Positions 39,739-52,462 of a stretch of 64,000 nt of DNA are shown here, one piece after another; position 1 is the first letter of the stretch, and each line of letters starts with the position of its first letter. The stretch covers positions 930,001-994,000 of the forward strand of contig VSJF01000003.1 of assembly GCA_009739215.1 (NCBI GenBank). Reading direction: 5' to 3'. The position numbers and the translations under genes were made by a program. The notes beneath the pieces are model-generated. The model was not told where the DNA came from. It saw nothing but the letters and a program-made list of their open reading frames with translations, and did not search any database. Origin of the DNA: Floccularia luteovirens. Lineage: Eukaryota; Basidiomycota; Agaricomycetes; Agaricales; Squamanitaceae.

Positions 39739-42700
39739 CTAGTTAGCGTAAGAAGAATATATCTTTCCCATCCCCTTGCCTACACTTTCCAATACCTTTT
39801 TGCGAGAGTCTTGTACTTTCTTAGCTATACCCAGAATGAAGTCATGATCAACCTGAGAGATTACCAATGATTACAGCGGGTGGCATTAAGAATCTCATGG
39901 AAATACTTACTGAGGCACTGATTAAACTACACCCATCAACGAAGGCCTTGCGTTGGTCTGCTGTTCCTTCCGCCTCGCCCCGCTTGATCAAAGCTGCAGA
40001 TATGCTCTTGAGAACGTCAATAGCTTGCGATCGAATTTCCTTGAAGCTTGAGACCAACTAATAACGGTACATCTAGTTGGTTGCAAGAGGCTTATTTGGA
40101 AACACAACTCACGGAACCAAACTTGTTCATCTTGACTAAAGACGACGATTTGAAACGTACGGTCTCTACAACAAGGAGAAGGAAGGACTGTACAGTATAC
40201 GAGTAAGCAATCAGTATCAAAATTGGCGGGAAACACCCACCTCCTGGGCAAGAGCAGCTACATGGAGTAACTCGCTAGGCAATGATGACTGTTGAGCTTG
40301 GTCAAAGCGCGCTTTGATATCTGAAGAAGAAATTGGTAACGAAGAAGACGACAGGACACAAAACTTTCATACTGTCAAAATACTTGATGATTAATTCGGG
40401 AGGATCGCTGACTACCGGAGGCTCTTCATCCTTTTTGGTGTGACCATTACCAGATCCATTCATTGAAGGAATTTCAACGCCTTTCAAAGGATGTCCAGTC
40501 TTCAGCTCAGTTTGTTTAGCAGCCTCAGCCAAAACAACAGCAGGTGGTGGACGTGCATAGTCATGATAAGGTTGTAGCCAATCAGCTAGAGCAGATGCAA
40601 ATTCGACAAAAGTAAACTCGTCGGGTGTTAACTAAGGAAGCAGTCAGCATATGAGTGTAGTGCACGGAATGATCCTTACGTTGTGTATATCTTCTTTTGA
40701 TATCGAGCACAAACGTTCCTTGAGTGGGAGGCGCTTTGCTGACTCTATGCATTGTTTAGGTCTATCTCCAATCAACAACTTCTCTTCTACTGAATCGTCC
40801 AGGTCGCTGGCTTGTTGGAATGCCCTGATATAAACTTTCAGGAATGTCCAAAGCCATCCAAGCTGTTTATATAGGTGAACAGGTGTAACCACAATAACCT
40901 TCAGTGTATCTTACCCCCTCTGAGTTTCCGAACAATAGTGTTTGCTCGTTCAATGTTTTAGAGATTTGTGGTTGGTAGTTGCCCAAGATTGCAAAGTCAC
41001 GATTATCATGATGAACTTGTCTATATTAGCAAGTTTTTCCGGCTAAATAAAGAGAAAGAGAAATTGACTGACTGCGGTCGAAGATAAACTTCAATTCGAT
41101 AAGTTCCATGTCTATGATATCTGAATTGATTGGTTCGTGTGTCAGTCGCATACGGAGGTGTTCCATTTTCACAATATCGCGCTGAAGCGAATTATCGAGT
41201 CGTTCTTCGAATGCGATGAATTCCGGAATCTAGATTTATGTAAGGCAAACAACTTGCTTAGCTTGGGTGCTATATACCTGAGAATATTTTTCTGATGTAA
41301 AGGCCCGGACAACAAAATCGCCTGTCTAAGGACAAGTTGAGTACGTCATGAAGACCAATTTTTTAAAGAAAAATTACCTCCTGTGAGTTACTTAGATATA
41401 TCTGGGTGGACTCGATACATTCTGTTACATATGTCAAGTCGCCAGAAGCTGCAGCCGAGAATGTCGAGGCTCGTGAGAGTGCGAAATGAGATAGGGTATC
41501 GCGCTGGACTTGTTTGATATGCATGCCACGGAAGTGATCCAAAGCTTGACCTGGGGCACCTGTGCGAAATAGAATATCAACAGGTATCCTCCGAAAAATG
41601 AAAGATACAAACCAAGCAATCGATATATCCTGACGAGAAGTAAGCGTGCTGAGAAGGCATGTTTACTCTTTGTTAAAGCAAATTCTAAAAGTGACGCAGC
41701 ACTCCAGAGGTATTCATCCTTAGTAGATAGAGTCCATAGGCTTATTAACCCGTTCGCGGCCAACAGGGCAAGGTCGTCAGCATGTTGTAATTCAGTTGAC
41801 GGCAGGTCTTTTCCTAATGGAAGGCCCTCAAAATATGATTGGATATAGATTTTTACACGATCTGTTTCCGCTTCTACTGTCAGTTCTGATTCTGTAAGGT
41901 TGTATCGAAGGAGTTTCTGGGCATTGATAAAACGGCGGAGGTCAGTTGGTGTTACCTACAAATACGTTGGTTAGCCCCCTTTAGGAGATATATGTTGCGC
42001 CATGTTTTAGTACGTACAAAGGAAGCTGGCACAGCTTGAAGGAAAGTTGTCCATTCTGAAAGCTCATCGTGTCCTAGGTTAAGGTAAGGCTTCATATCCT
42101 CGAAACAACACGCTTTATCTCCAATACTGCCGAAGTATTGTTGCATCAAGATGACCATCTGGTGGGGATCTGCTTAATATGTGAGAGATTGAGGACATAG
42201 TTGTGATTGTAGCCCCCACCTTCAGAAGCTTTATGCAGACCCGCACGCTTTTCCAGTTCCAGCAATGCAAGTTGCGCAGAACGATCTTTATGCCCGTCTT
42301 CTTCAGATATCTGACGGAGTATCCTTCTGGTATTTTCAATATCGGTTGAATCTAATGTCGACTCCCCCTTGGTAGACTCATTGGCTAAAGTCGCATCTAG
42401 TAATGATATAAATTCTAGCCAATTCCGGTCTCTGGTATCAGCGTGAGAGTTGGGTCTAATGTGATAGATCCGTAAGTCTTCTCACTTATGTTCAACAATA
42501 CGCTTTTCAGCGATCAAGCCCTCATCCTTGATCAGACCTCGCATACGCCAGATATCACGTCGAATCTCATTACACGATAAGCTTGTAGCACATATACTTT
42601 TTCCGACGTCAGTGTCGAGTAACTTATGAGCCTCATCCAAGTGTCCCAATTCACGCAAAATTGACAGGTGGAGATGGAAGCGGTCTGCAGTTTGAAAAGA

Positions 42701-43520
42701 TGGTGTTGGTGAAGTGTTGATCAATCTATGTGCAAGATTATAGAGTAAAGTGCGCATGTCGGAAGGCGTCGCAGAATCATTTGCCTGTTTGCTTGTTATA
42801 TTAATGCATCGTGGTTGAGGTTACTGCTGCACAAACCTGAAGCACCGCACTTATGACACTCCAATACAGATACCGGTCTTCTTGAAATTGTTTATACATC
42901 CTTGTCGATATCTGGATGATTGTAATAAGCAACACAGATCATAGTGGCGAAACAATGTATTCACAAGCTGAGCCGACTTCCAGTGTCCGGCGCGTACATT
43001 CGCAAAGAATGTTTGTGCGCCAAGCTCTTCGTTAGTTGGCTGTTGCTTATAAGCTTCTTCAAACATTGTCACCATGTCTTTGTCTTTGAAAAGAAAAGTT
43101 AGCACTGTTCAAAGAGTATAATCAATTAAGGTGGACGTACGCCGACCCAGCCCTCTGAGGACGTGCATCATAGCAGTTAGCACGGCATCGTTGGTGGGTT
43201 TCGACTCGAGAATTTCATCACATAGTACCAGTGACTCCTCCACTTTCTGAGATCTGATCAGTGCCAAAGCTTTCAGTGCCTGATAAGTTGAAGATTAGGA
43301 AATTCGTTCATATTATTTGAAGTTTCTACGACGCACTCTAACAAGCTCATTTTTAGGATACTTTTTTAGCAATTTGTTACACGTCACAATTGCTGATTTA
43401 TTGGATCCGGTGTCGAGAGCATCTGTACATGATCTGAGTACGAGTCGAAAGCGTGTTCATGAGATGAGTTAACTAACCATATACAGGACGTATTTGACGG
43501 TCAAAGGCAAGCGATGACAT
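39739..43520 (-). CDS. NAA25: NatB N-acetyltransferase auxiliary subunit NAA25/MDM20
   Basis: Ribosome-anchoring auxiliary subunit of NatB, which with Naa20 acetylates Met-Asp/Glu/Asn/Gln N-termini. Start MSSLAFDRQIRPVY at 43520. TPR-like helical repeats begin at once (SAIVTCNKLLKKYPKNELVR then ALKALALIRSQKVEESLVLC), then KDMVTMFEEAYKQQPTNEEL and GAQTFFANVRAGHWKSAQ, characteristic of Mdm20. Alpha-helical text continues through many small exons. The C-terminal exon reads VDHDFILGIAKKVQDSRKKV and ends SSYAN at 39739. About 15 introns are needed, so the middle is only outlined. Divergent from NCE101 with 254 bp between ATGs. Confidence 0.88.
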
Positions 43521-43774
43521 TCTGGAATGACTTTTTGGGAAGAATAAGCAGTGTTTTGTCAAAGTCGACGTAGTCTTAGTGAACGAGGAATGCTGAATGA
43601 AAATGTTCAAAACACAAAGTTCTCAGTTTGCATTGCCGGAACTTTGACCAAATTTTAGTAACCCTGACTTGGACCCGTCTCGACTTCAGTAACGCTGATC
43701 GCCATCGGACACTTCGGGTTTAACAAATCTATATTCTTCCCTACTATCTCTCACTTGGGCGCACTTTATATAAA

Positions 43775-44028
43775 ATGGTTCCCGTATTGCTCTCTAGGTA
43801 ACCTCCAATCTCTTTGAAATAAGGTTGGTTCTAATCATTCTGACTCATGACAGAGGACTCGATCCTATGTTGGGCCTATTTACAGGATTTTTCGCCTATT
43901 ATCTCTATGAAACCCACCCGAGAACTGCCCTGGCCAAAGACCAGAGATTAGCAGAGCTTGTCTCATGGAAATGGGCCAAGATTCAAAACAATAGATCTTC
44001 GCGTACTTTGGGCACCAAACCCCAGTAA
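43775..44028 (+). CDS. NCE101: NCE101-like small membrane protein
   Basis: A 66-residue protein of the NCE101 family, named for non-classical export in yeast. Exon 1 (ATG at 43775) encodes MVPVLLS and is joined over a short intron to RGLDPMLGLFTGFFAYYLYE, then THPRTALAKDQRLAELVSWK-W. The LSR-x-DP motif followed by one TM helix and a YYxYE turn is the family signature. The split start explains why it is easy to miss. Its C-terminal 15 residues after the KW are longer than in yeast. It is packed tightly between NAA25 (divergent) and PAC3 (convergent, 85 bp away). Confidence 0.8.
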
Positions 44029-44113
44029 CAACCAACGGCATGATAGGATGATGTCCAGCAGTTCTCAAAGTCGACATGAATGACATGCCCTACATTTTTG
44101 ACAGTCAACAGGC

Positions 44114-44654
44114 CTATCTAGTTTGGTGTTCAATGGTACCAGGACTATGCAATATTTCTTGTAACATCTTCATTATCCCTTCAAACGTTTTCTTCTCAGA
44201 TTCCGTCACCCCCATGGAATCTTCCCTAGTTTTTTTCCTTAGTGCAACTCCAACAATGACGCTGCGACGGTTCGTATCCAGCGACATCTGTGTCTTCAGC
44301 CAGAATATGGTAGCGATTTGAGCAGCATACAACGAATATAGGTTTTGCAAGTGTTCAGACTGTGCGCTTCCGAACAGTGGTAATATTTGTATAGCAGGTG
44401 GTGGAGGTGGGTTAGTTTCCTGGCCGACTTCGGCATTTGAGGGCGGGATAAGTGGTACAGTGACAGGGAGAGACACTTGTAGCTTGCATATGTTATGAGT
44501 TCATTGTAGATGAGTCTTGGACGATTGTAGGTACCAGAGTGCCCACTTTGCCCATCTGCGTGACAAGTATTAAAACACGATCCGCAAAGTTCTGGATTAC
44601 CAATTCGGTAAACTCTCCTTCCAGCTCTCTTGCGATCGTTCGAGGAGGAAACAT
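44114..44654 (-). CDS. Proteasome assembly chaperone 3 (PAC3)
   Basis: Homologue of human PSMG3 (yeast Poc3/Irc25), which with PAC4 helps build the proteasome alpha ring. Start MFPPRTIARELEGEFTELVI at the ATG at 44654; the frame before it has only a TTG. The signature VLILVTQMGKVGTL sits at the exon end. Using the acceptor before CTACAAG gives the in-frame continuation GTLLQVSLPVTVPLIPP, which matches the family TLxQVS strand. The second exon has LYAAQIATIFWLKTQ, then VIVGVALRKK and TFEGIMKMLQEIL, and stops at 44114. Length about 160 residues, slightly above human PAC3 because of the Pro-rich loop PPPPPAIQ. Confidence 0.82.
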
Positions 44655-45043
44655 AGTATTACTGTAAGAGCTCAAAAATCAGATACACAAATATGTGGGA
44701 GTAGCAGATTGAGACACATTTTCAGCTCCGACGGAGCCTACTCTCCTGATATCCTATTTGCAACTCGATGAGTTACAAACGGAATATTCGAAGAAACAAG
44801 TACTTACTATAATATATGAAGCTTTGAAGGGTTATGTAGACGGTTGTCGAGTTAATATATTTTGCTTTGTCTTTATGTAGTGCCACACTTGATAACTAAA
44901 CATTCACGTTTCGGCAACTCTAAATATTATAATCACTCCCTTACACTCGCGAAACATTGTGGGTAAAACCTTGGCCGTTACCTTTACTGAGGTTCACTGA
45001 TGTGGAGGGGAACTTTTCTTAGAACGCGCGGGGAACCATTGTT
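44655..45043. promoter_or_regulatory. Divergent promoter region PAC3/MED16
   Basis: 389 bp between the two divergent ATGs. AT-rich, with no confident TATA box or known motif. Confidence 0.45.
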
Positions 45044-48000
45044 ATGCAATCTGTATCAACTTCCCCTTCCAAAGGCAAGAGCAAAGAAAGCACCCAATGG
45101 CGAACAGGTTGGTGGGACTTCTGGCTACTGGTAGAAAAACCCCGCAGGTGAATATATTGTCTTATTTTCTTTAGATTTTCCTTACCTGTAATACAGACCG
45201 CTCGAATGGTCTCGTTCTTCAGTCATATTTAGTGCTCACCCAACGCAACCACTGCTAACTGCGCGTCATTTCTCCTCGTCAAAGCAATTCATCATACAAT
45301 CTCCTTCTCCAATTATGTCTTCACCAGGTTCGTTCGCACCACCTGCGGTTATATCAGTGGCGCCAGGAGATGATTGGCTCTTCGCCTATTTTCCGTGCAA
45401 AGAAGGTGATTCAGAGGGTACCGGCTGTCTCTGGAGTCGCGGTGCTCAAATTGACAGCTGGTCTATAAAAGAGTGGTGGAAATTTCCTTACGGTGGGGGA
45501 GCAGTCGCAGTTAATTGGCTTGGTTCTCAACGGGAGGTACATAAATTTCCAGCTATCGTCACACTCTTGATATCATATAACTTCAGTGGATACCCGATGC
45601 TTCGGGTTCGTTCACCCGCCTTCCATTCAAGGGGCCAATCACACCAGTTTCTGGACCAACGCTCCTTGTTGTAACCCAGGATCACCAAGTTCACCTCTTC
45701 TACTTGAGACATTACACATCTTCGTTGAAGATGATCAAGTGTTCTCTCTCTCCGCCAGGAATTGCTTTCGAAAGTCACCTAAACCTCTCCGATGGACTAC
45801 GAGCAGAAACACAAGGCGTTCGACAGTGCTCCGACGCGTCTATAGGTTTGGCTTACAATGGTAAGAGCTCAGTGTCTCTCCAAAATTTGAGGTCCGTAAT
45901 TCGGTGGTCAAAGAATCTTCAATGATTGTAGCAACGCGCTCCCGTCAAATCCCCCCTCCAGCAATTCGTGATTCTCAGCTGGATGACCTGGTCTTGAACG
46001 CAGAAATAGATCTAACGCAGCCAGCATTAGGACCTGGTTCAAAGTCTAGAATATGGGAACCGTGTGGAGAAGAGAACATAATTGAAATATTTGAAGTCCA
46101 ACTAAAGTTTGATGGGCAGCAAATGGGTGAGCATTGTGAAATTTCTATTCCCTTGCGACGTGATCGCTATAATTCTCTTTTTGCTCCCAGTTTTAGCCGC
46201 ACAGCCAATACAAACCCTTAATACATCCGGGAGTGTTCTCATGGACCTCACATTTTTCTGCGTACCCCCTGGCATCCCATTACAGCCAGAACCATTCCAA
46301 CCGCCCTCTTCCCCAAAGAAGGTAGAACCAGAAAAGGCAAAGTTATACCTGACTGCTATATTTCTAGATTTTGGCGACTGTGTGTTTCTTATTGTTTTAT
46401 TGCGCACATTGATTGATTTCAAGAAACAGTTTCAACAACACCAAAATCTGAACTTATCCTCTACTCCTTTACCAGACAACAATCAGGTACAGGGTTCAAG
46501 GGAAACAAGTTTACTTGGGTTAGTGTTTTTATTTTGCAAGTTTATCATCGTTCATCGTTATGCCAAATTTTTAAAAAAGATACCTCGCACAGAAGCAACG
46601 CGTGCATTTGACTCTGACGTTCTGTCATTCATTGTTCCGACCTTATATACAATGGAAGAGCCGATTCTCTACTTGGGCAAATTACAAACTTCAGGATCGA
46701 TTGGAAAGCTAGCGAAATCGCCTCGCGATGTACAAATTGGCACAGTGTGCACTTTAAAAATGTGCGTTCTTGCCAGGTGTTATGTATAATATATTCAATA
46801 TTTCAACTGCAGCCCTGATCTTCGTGAACACGAAAAGTTCGAAAGTCTTCCTATGCTCTCCGCACAGAGCAAAGTAGGACGAGACCGTGAGTATTAAGTA
46901 TAGGGAAGAAAAATCGTGGCTAACTTCAACCTCTAGTACCTCTTAGATCTGCTATATCTCCGAACCGGTTGCTCCTGTGTACATTGTCCTCCTTGTCATG
47001 GCCATTGCAAGTTGCTATACACAAGCTTCCAAGAGCAAATTTAGAGCCTGACACGATTAGTATGTATATTGTGTATAACGATTTCACATTTAATCGCAAA
47101 ATGTTACAGGCTTCGTGACTAGCATGTCAAACTTACTGGTCGTATCAATCCTCGGAAAGAAAAGTTTCGCTGACGTGACGCATTCATTATCCCTTGTATC
47201 TGTCAAGCTCAGCGATGTGGTTGAGGTGCTATACAGGTCTCTCGCAACCTTAGGTAGTAATAGTAATGGATTGTTAAATTCCGCGACCAAAGATTTTCTT
47301 GGCGTTGCCCTTGAGACTTATAGGTGAGTCAAATTTTACCGAATATATATATTACTGAACTATCTGCACAGAACGAGGGCACTACGAACTCGAGACGAAA
47401 ATGAAGGAGCAGTTTTGGCAGCTCGTTGGCAGGCCGCGAAAGATATATGCTCACTTGTTGCATGTAACGTGGCTTTTGAAGATTGTAAAAAGGGCGATAG
47501 ATACGATTTTGGTGAGTTTTATTTATCATGGAACATACATGTATATTAAAGAGAATCAGATGCTGCCTGGCAATTGAACAATCTCTGCGGCTGGATTGTT
47601 GAATTTATTGAGAGATTGATGAAAGAATGTGTTCTATCTTTCGAATTTAGCCAGGAACATCAAGATGCGAGCGAAGACAATTCGCAGACAGTCAAGACGA
47701 GTGTGTACAGTTGTTTTTATCTTACCCGTAATTATTGAGAAATGACGCTGAACAGCACCTCCTTCGTCCAAATACTCCGCACCACCCACCCTTTTAACCC
47801 TGGTACATCCCTATGTTGTGCAGAATTTTATTTTGGCGATACAGCATATAAAACGCTACCGAAGTGTCTTAGGATCCTCTGTACCAGGAAGCGAGAATGC
47901 GCAGATAGCCAGGGATGTCCTTATTGATCTCGTCGATTTGTCTGGTGTGGACCTCGCGGCCCTATCTGAAATCCTCGAAGAAGCAAAAGCACTCTCGGAA

Positions 48001-48449
48001 CAACTGGAAAGTAAGTGATACATTGTTTCAATAAGAAATTTTACCCAGACCCCGTACTAGAAAATGACTGTGATGCGGCTCTCGCATCTTGTCAACCCAC
48101 TACGAAAATGTATCCACAACTGAACAAAACACTCGCCAAAATTGTGCAATCGAATGTCCTGGAAAAAGCCTCTCTGTTTATCAAGCCTTTTGACCTTGTC
48201 GACAGTGTAGCACAGCTGGCCATGAGTACACAAAGAACGGACAAAGAGACGGATGTAATAAGCAAAGAAACTCTTACCAAGCATATGTTAGGATCTGTGT
48301 GCTTGCGCTGTGGTGGAAATTCCGAAGTAAACAGCAGTTCTTCTATTCCCCAAGCCCTAAAGGTATCCAAGCAATGGGTAACTTGGGAAAAAATGTGGAC
48401 ACTACATTGCATTTGTGGAGGACTCTGGTCGTCTGTAACAATGGGATGA
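45044..48449 (+). CDS. MED16: Mediator complex subunit 16
   Basis: Tail-module subunit (Sin4 in yeast) of Mediator, linking activators to RNA polymerase II. Start ATG at 45044 gives MQSVSTSPSKGKSKESTQWR and GWWDFWLLVEKPRRP across the first intron, then LEWSRSSVIFSAHPTQPLLT. The N-terminal beta-propeller region includes DDWLFAYFPCKEGDSEGTGC and WWKFPYGGGAVAVNWLG. The C-terminal exon (about 48170-48449) carries the zinc-binding-like ending CLRCGGNSEV and WVTWEKMWTLHCICGGLW, the clearest family signature. About 12 introns are needed, several under 60 nt. The function of the extra residues after GGLW (SSVTMG) is not known. Confidence 0.88.
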
Positions 48450-48774
48450 CTAGAACTGGGACATCGGCGTTGCCTCCTTCACCGAAGGCAAGCATAGGGT
48501 GCATATATGCCAAGGACAGAGGAACCTCTGCAATATAAAATTAAAATCTAATTGTCAACATGTTAACTACAGCACTCTTGAAAAATATCATGAAAGTTGT
48601 GCATGTACAATAACCAGATATGGCATTTAGCCCATTCTCTTATGTAATGCAGAATGATCACTATTGAATTCAAGTTTGTGATGATCCTGATACTCTGGCT
48701 CTTCCAAAAATTCCAAGAATTTTAACCATCTTAACAAGTTGACAAGCATTTGCAACTGCAAGGATATATCAAAT
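48450..48774. other. Intergenic region MED16 to PUS4
   Basis: 325 bp between two plus-strand genes, AT-rich. Holds the MED16 3' end and PUS4 promoter; no element recognised. Confidence 0.55.
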
Positions 48775-49953
48775 ATGCCCAAAATTACCCTTCCATCCCT
48801 TCCAGTATCTGGTCTTTTTGGTATTTTGAAGCCGTCAGGACCAACCAGTATGTCCGTTATACACGACATACAACAACTGGTTGGGAGATCCAAACTATTT
48901 GTCACCCCAGACAAGTTAGAACAGATGAAGGGAAAGAAAATACCTAACAAAAGTAGAGGAAAACGCGCTCGAGTTGAAGGAATAAAAATTGGGCAAGGTG
49001 GAACCCTCGATCCTCTTGCGCATGGTGTTCTCGGTAAGGACTTCACGTAAAGGTTGACGCTTATTTCTCACCTTCACCTCCATGTTGTATAGTCATTGGC
49101 GTTGGAAAGGGAACGAAAAAGCTTGGTGAATTCTTAGACTGCACCAAGGTAGCTAACAGGTTGTTATAAATATACCGCCTCAACTTACATATAACAGGAG
49201 TATCGGACCACTTGTCTACTCGGCTGTGAGACAGATACATATGACAGCGAGGGATCTAGGATCCGTGTTGCACCTTGGACTCATGTAACCCCAGAGGAGA
49301 TAAGATCTGCTCTGCCTAAGTTTACTGGCGAAATTTTGCAAACACCACCCATGTCAGTAGCCTTCCTGCCAGGTCCTACCTTATCCAATCCTTTTTCATA
49401 AAGATTCTCAGCACTCAAAATGGATGGTAAGCCTCTCTACGAGTATGCTCGTAAAGGTATACCTCTTCCTAGGCCAATCGAAGAACGAAAAGTTACAGTC
49501 CATTCTTTGGAACTTGAAGAGTGGAAAGGAAATAACCACAATTACAGTTGGCCTGACAAAGTTTTCTCCGAAGAGGAGAAGAAGTTAATGACAAAGGCAC
49601 TGGAAGGAGCTGGCGAGAAGGTCCAACTCCAAGACGAAGAAATTTCAGACACTACCCAAAAACCGACAGCTTTTGTTCTAAAAATGAAGGTCTCTGGAGG
49701 CACTTATGTACGGTCTATCGTTCATGACCTTGCACATTCTCTGGGATCTGCGGGACATGTTGTTACATTGACACGTTCGAGGCAAGGACGTTTCTGCATA
49801 GACCCTCTAGATGATGATGAACGCTCTTGTGTTCCATGGGAAATCTTTGAGAAGGCTCTTGAAAATACTGGAGAACTTGATGAAGATGGGTGGACAGAAT
49901 GGGAGAGGGAAGTTATTCAACGCTTGGAGATCGTCGAAGACAAACGCAATTAG
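48775..49953 (+). CDS. PUS4: tRNA pseudouridine-55 synthase PUS4/TruB
   Basis: Makes pseudouridine at position 55 of the T loop in nuclear and mitochondrial tRNAs. Start [20 protein letters not shown] at the ATG at 48775; a TTG 36 bp upstream is not needed. TruB motifs in order: [29 protein letters not shown] (contains the catalytic Asp), [11 protein letters not shown], then [34 protein letters not shown] joined across an intron with a GTCAGT donor, then [20 protein letters not shown] and [10 protein letters not shown] Lys/Glu-rich insert of about 60 residues lies before the last motif. About four introns. Stop at 49953. Confidence 0.93.
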
Positions 49954-50903
49954 TCTGGATCATATCTTTAAAATCCTTTTCCAACATAACCCGGGAAATC
50001 TAGAGCCAGTGGGTTTATTTTGACCCGAAAATCATACCAAGTTACTGATTCGTCATTGGTTATCGCGGATAACTTAGAAGATATGTCGCGTACAGACATG
50101 TAATATATCACGGGGCTGCGCTCAACGTGGTTCATCATCTTTTCATTTACCCCTTCAGGTCTTCCAAGTCCCTCTTGAAGACCAAAAGCATGTTGCCGCG
50201 GTAAATGTACTGTTAACGTGACCGCCGATAGACTCATGATCATCCATACTCATACTCAGCTTGATAAAATCAGGTAGGAAACTATTGCTCGCGTTGTAAG
50301 GAGTCAATGTATTCATTCTAATTGAATGTAAAGAGCACCACCTTCTCTCAGGACCAATGATCCATGTGACGTTCATTGCATTTGCAGCCCGTCGGGTTTT
50401 GGAATTTCGTGTGCTGAAGGCTTCTCTGCTCTTCTCTCTGCCACGTCTAATAGATAAGTCATACATATGCCAAGATCCTTCAAAGAACATTTCTTAGCGT
50501 GATCAATTTAAGGCATAAACGGTTCCTCCGTTACAAAAAGGATCCCGCAATTCAGTTACCCTAGCAGATCAATATATAAACCTTATTACCGGGTAATATA
50601 GACCTTTGTGAGGCCAGCATTACCTACATGTAGCTATAACAAGTTATATTTACATCATTCTAATCAAAGACCCTTTATGTAAGTTGTGCGTGAATCGTAT
50701 GAAGAAATGAGGAATGAGGGGCGATCCAACCAACCGGGAAGCGGACCGGTGGACAACGCGTGCCAGGTCGGGCCGGGATCTCCGGTCCGTTAATCAACTC
50801 AGCGCCACTTCCACCGGACATTTATATATCCAAGCCTTCAAGCAAGCCATGCCTCTCTAATCCTCAACCCAGTGTATCATTTCTTCTTCCACCTCGATTC
50901 ATC
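49954..50903. other. Intergenic region, 950 bp, with uncertain minus-strand frames
   Basis: Contains two overlapping minus-strand frames (50155-50490, 111 codons from an ATG, and 49968-50243) that might be exons of one small gene tail-to-tail with PUS4; no family is recognised. Nearer the aldolase gene are GC-rich inverted motifs GGACCGG (50743 area) and CCGGTCC (50783 area), then a TATATAT at 50823-50829, 75 bp before that ATG. Confidence 0.4.
50823..50829 (+). promoter_or_regulatory. TATA-like box before the aldolase gene
   Basis: TATATAT 75 bp upstream of the ATG at 50904, preceded by GC-rich inverted motifs. Position fits a fungal TATA box; inferred. Confidence 0.4.
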
Positions 50904-52171
50904 ATGGCCACAAATGGAACCAACGGTATCAACGGGAACTACCATTCAATCTCCCGTCATTTGAAAGCAGGAATATATGCGCCTATTCCTTCCTTTTTCC
51001 TGCCTGATTCGGAAGACCTTGGTTCGTACTTCAACCTTTTGGCCTGGTGCTGCTAAATGACCTCGCAAACCTTCTAGATATTCCTTCGTTCCAAAGCCAT
51101 ATCGTACGAGTCGCATCTGCAGGCGTCGGCCCTTTGATTGCTGGCTCTATGGGGGAGGCAATTCATCTCTCGCACGGCGAGAGGGTAACCCTAATCCATG
51201 CAGCGCGCACTGCTTTGGACAAGGCTAGCCTCCTGGAAGTACCAATAATTGCCGGAACTGGGGCAGGAAGTACCCGCGAGACTCTGGAACTTACTAAGGA
51301 AGCTGCTGCTGCAGGCGCAGACTATGCCATTGTAATTGCAAGTGGATATTTCGCTGGTGTGCTGGCCAACAACACAGAGGCGCTCAAAGCCTTCTGGGTG
51401 GAGATATCAGAGAAGAGCCCTATCCCGGTTATAATTTACAACTGTGAGTTGGCTTTGAAATTTATACGAGGTTTACCCAACAATATGTTTGATAGATCCC
51501 GGGGCCAGCGGGGGAATTGATTTGGACTCGGACCTAATTACGGAACTTGCCATGACTTGTCCCAACATTTGCGGTGTCAAACTGACGTATGTATCAATAC
51601 TTTCGTGGGTGTTATCCACTGACATATTTTTTTTGAAGGTGTGGTAATGTTGGGAAGCTTACTAGAATTGCTAATGCCATCTCTAGTCCAACGTTTACTG
51701 CGAATTATCCTCGTCGAAACGCTAACGCTCCCTTCCTTGTTCTTGGTGGATACACTGATTTCATTGTACCATCGACCTTTGTGAGTGGTCACGGTGCTAT
51801 TACCGGTCTTGCAAATGTTGCTCCAGTGGGTTCTCTCACAACTTTCAGGAGACGATCTTTAGCTGATACCGATGATCTAGCATGCTATTGTATACCTCTA
51901 CGAGCTATCTGAGAAGGCCACGCAAAATGTTTCCCTCCTTTCGGAAGCACAACGTTTGCAGGGTATTATAGCACGTGGGGACTTCACAATCGCGAAGGCG
52001 TCTATTGCAGGGACCAAATACCTACTTGAAAAGTTGTATGGCTACGGAGGACTGACTCGCAAACCCCTTCCACCGATTGATAGTTCTGTCGCGCAAGCGT
52101 TATGGGAACATCCACATACCCAAGATCTTGTCAAACTCGAACGTGAGCTCAGTGGAAAGACCAAAGCTTAA
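50904..52171 (+). CDS. DapA/HOGA-type aldolase (4-hydroxy-2-oxoglutarate aldolase-like)
   Basis: A class I aldolase of the dihydrodipicolinate synthase/NanA superfamily; fungi lack the DAP lysine route, so a HOGA-like pyruvate aldolase role is likelier. The start at ATG 50904 opens with MATNGTNGINGNYHSISRHL. The TIM barrel follows: GIYAPIPSFF, GPLIAGSMGEAIHLSHGER, then IAGTGAGSTRETLELTKEAA and AGADYAIVIASGYFAG. The Schiff-base proton relay Tyr is created across an intron (IIYN-Y-PGASGGID). The Schiff-base Lys is in NICGVKLTCGNVGKL. A region APFLVLGGYTDFIVP and a C-terminal helix pair follow, stop at 52171. About five introns. No targeting sequence seen. Confidence 0.87.
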
Positions 52172-52462
52172 TATCAGGAGGATAGTACTTCCGTCCGCTG
52201 GTGGTTACTTATAGTACTTGTAAGCCGTACTTGTGCACATGCGGCATGTACCTTGTCTTGGTTGAGGTTGCGAGACGTCATGCTAGCCAATCCAATGATG
52301 ATTCGCAATTCATGTAAATTATTGACTTTGTATACACACTTGAATCCCCACGTGTACGACTTATAATTTTACCTTCTATTCGTTTTTGTATGTTAATTGA
52401 GTGATTTCAACATTCGAAGATAAAATCGGATTATCTGGATAGCTTCAGGCTAAACACTTTCC

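Noticed and set aside
43766..43772. TATATAA next to the NCE101 start as TATA box
   Set aside because: Only 2 bp from the ATG, far too near to act as a promoter for this start.
50904..52171. Bacterial lysine biosynthesis DHDPS
   Set aside because: Fungi use the alpha-aminoadipate route and the gene has several introns; HOGA-like aldolase is more likely.
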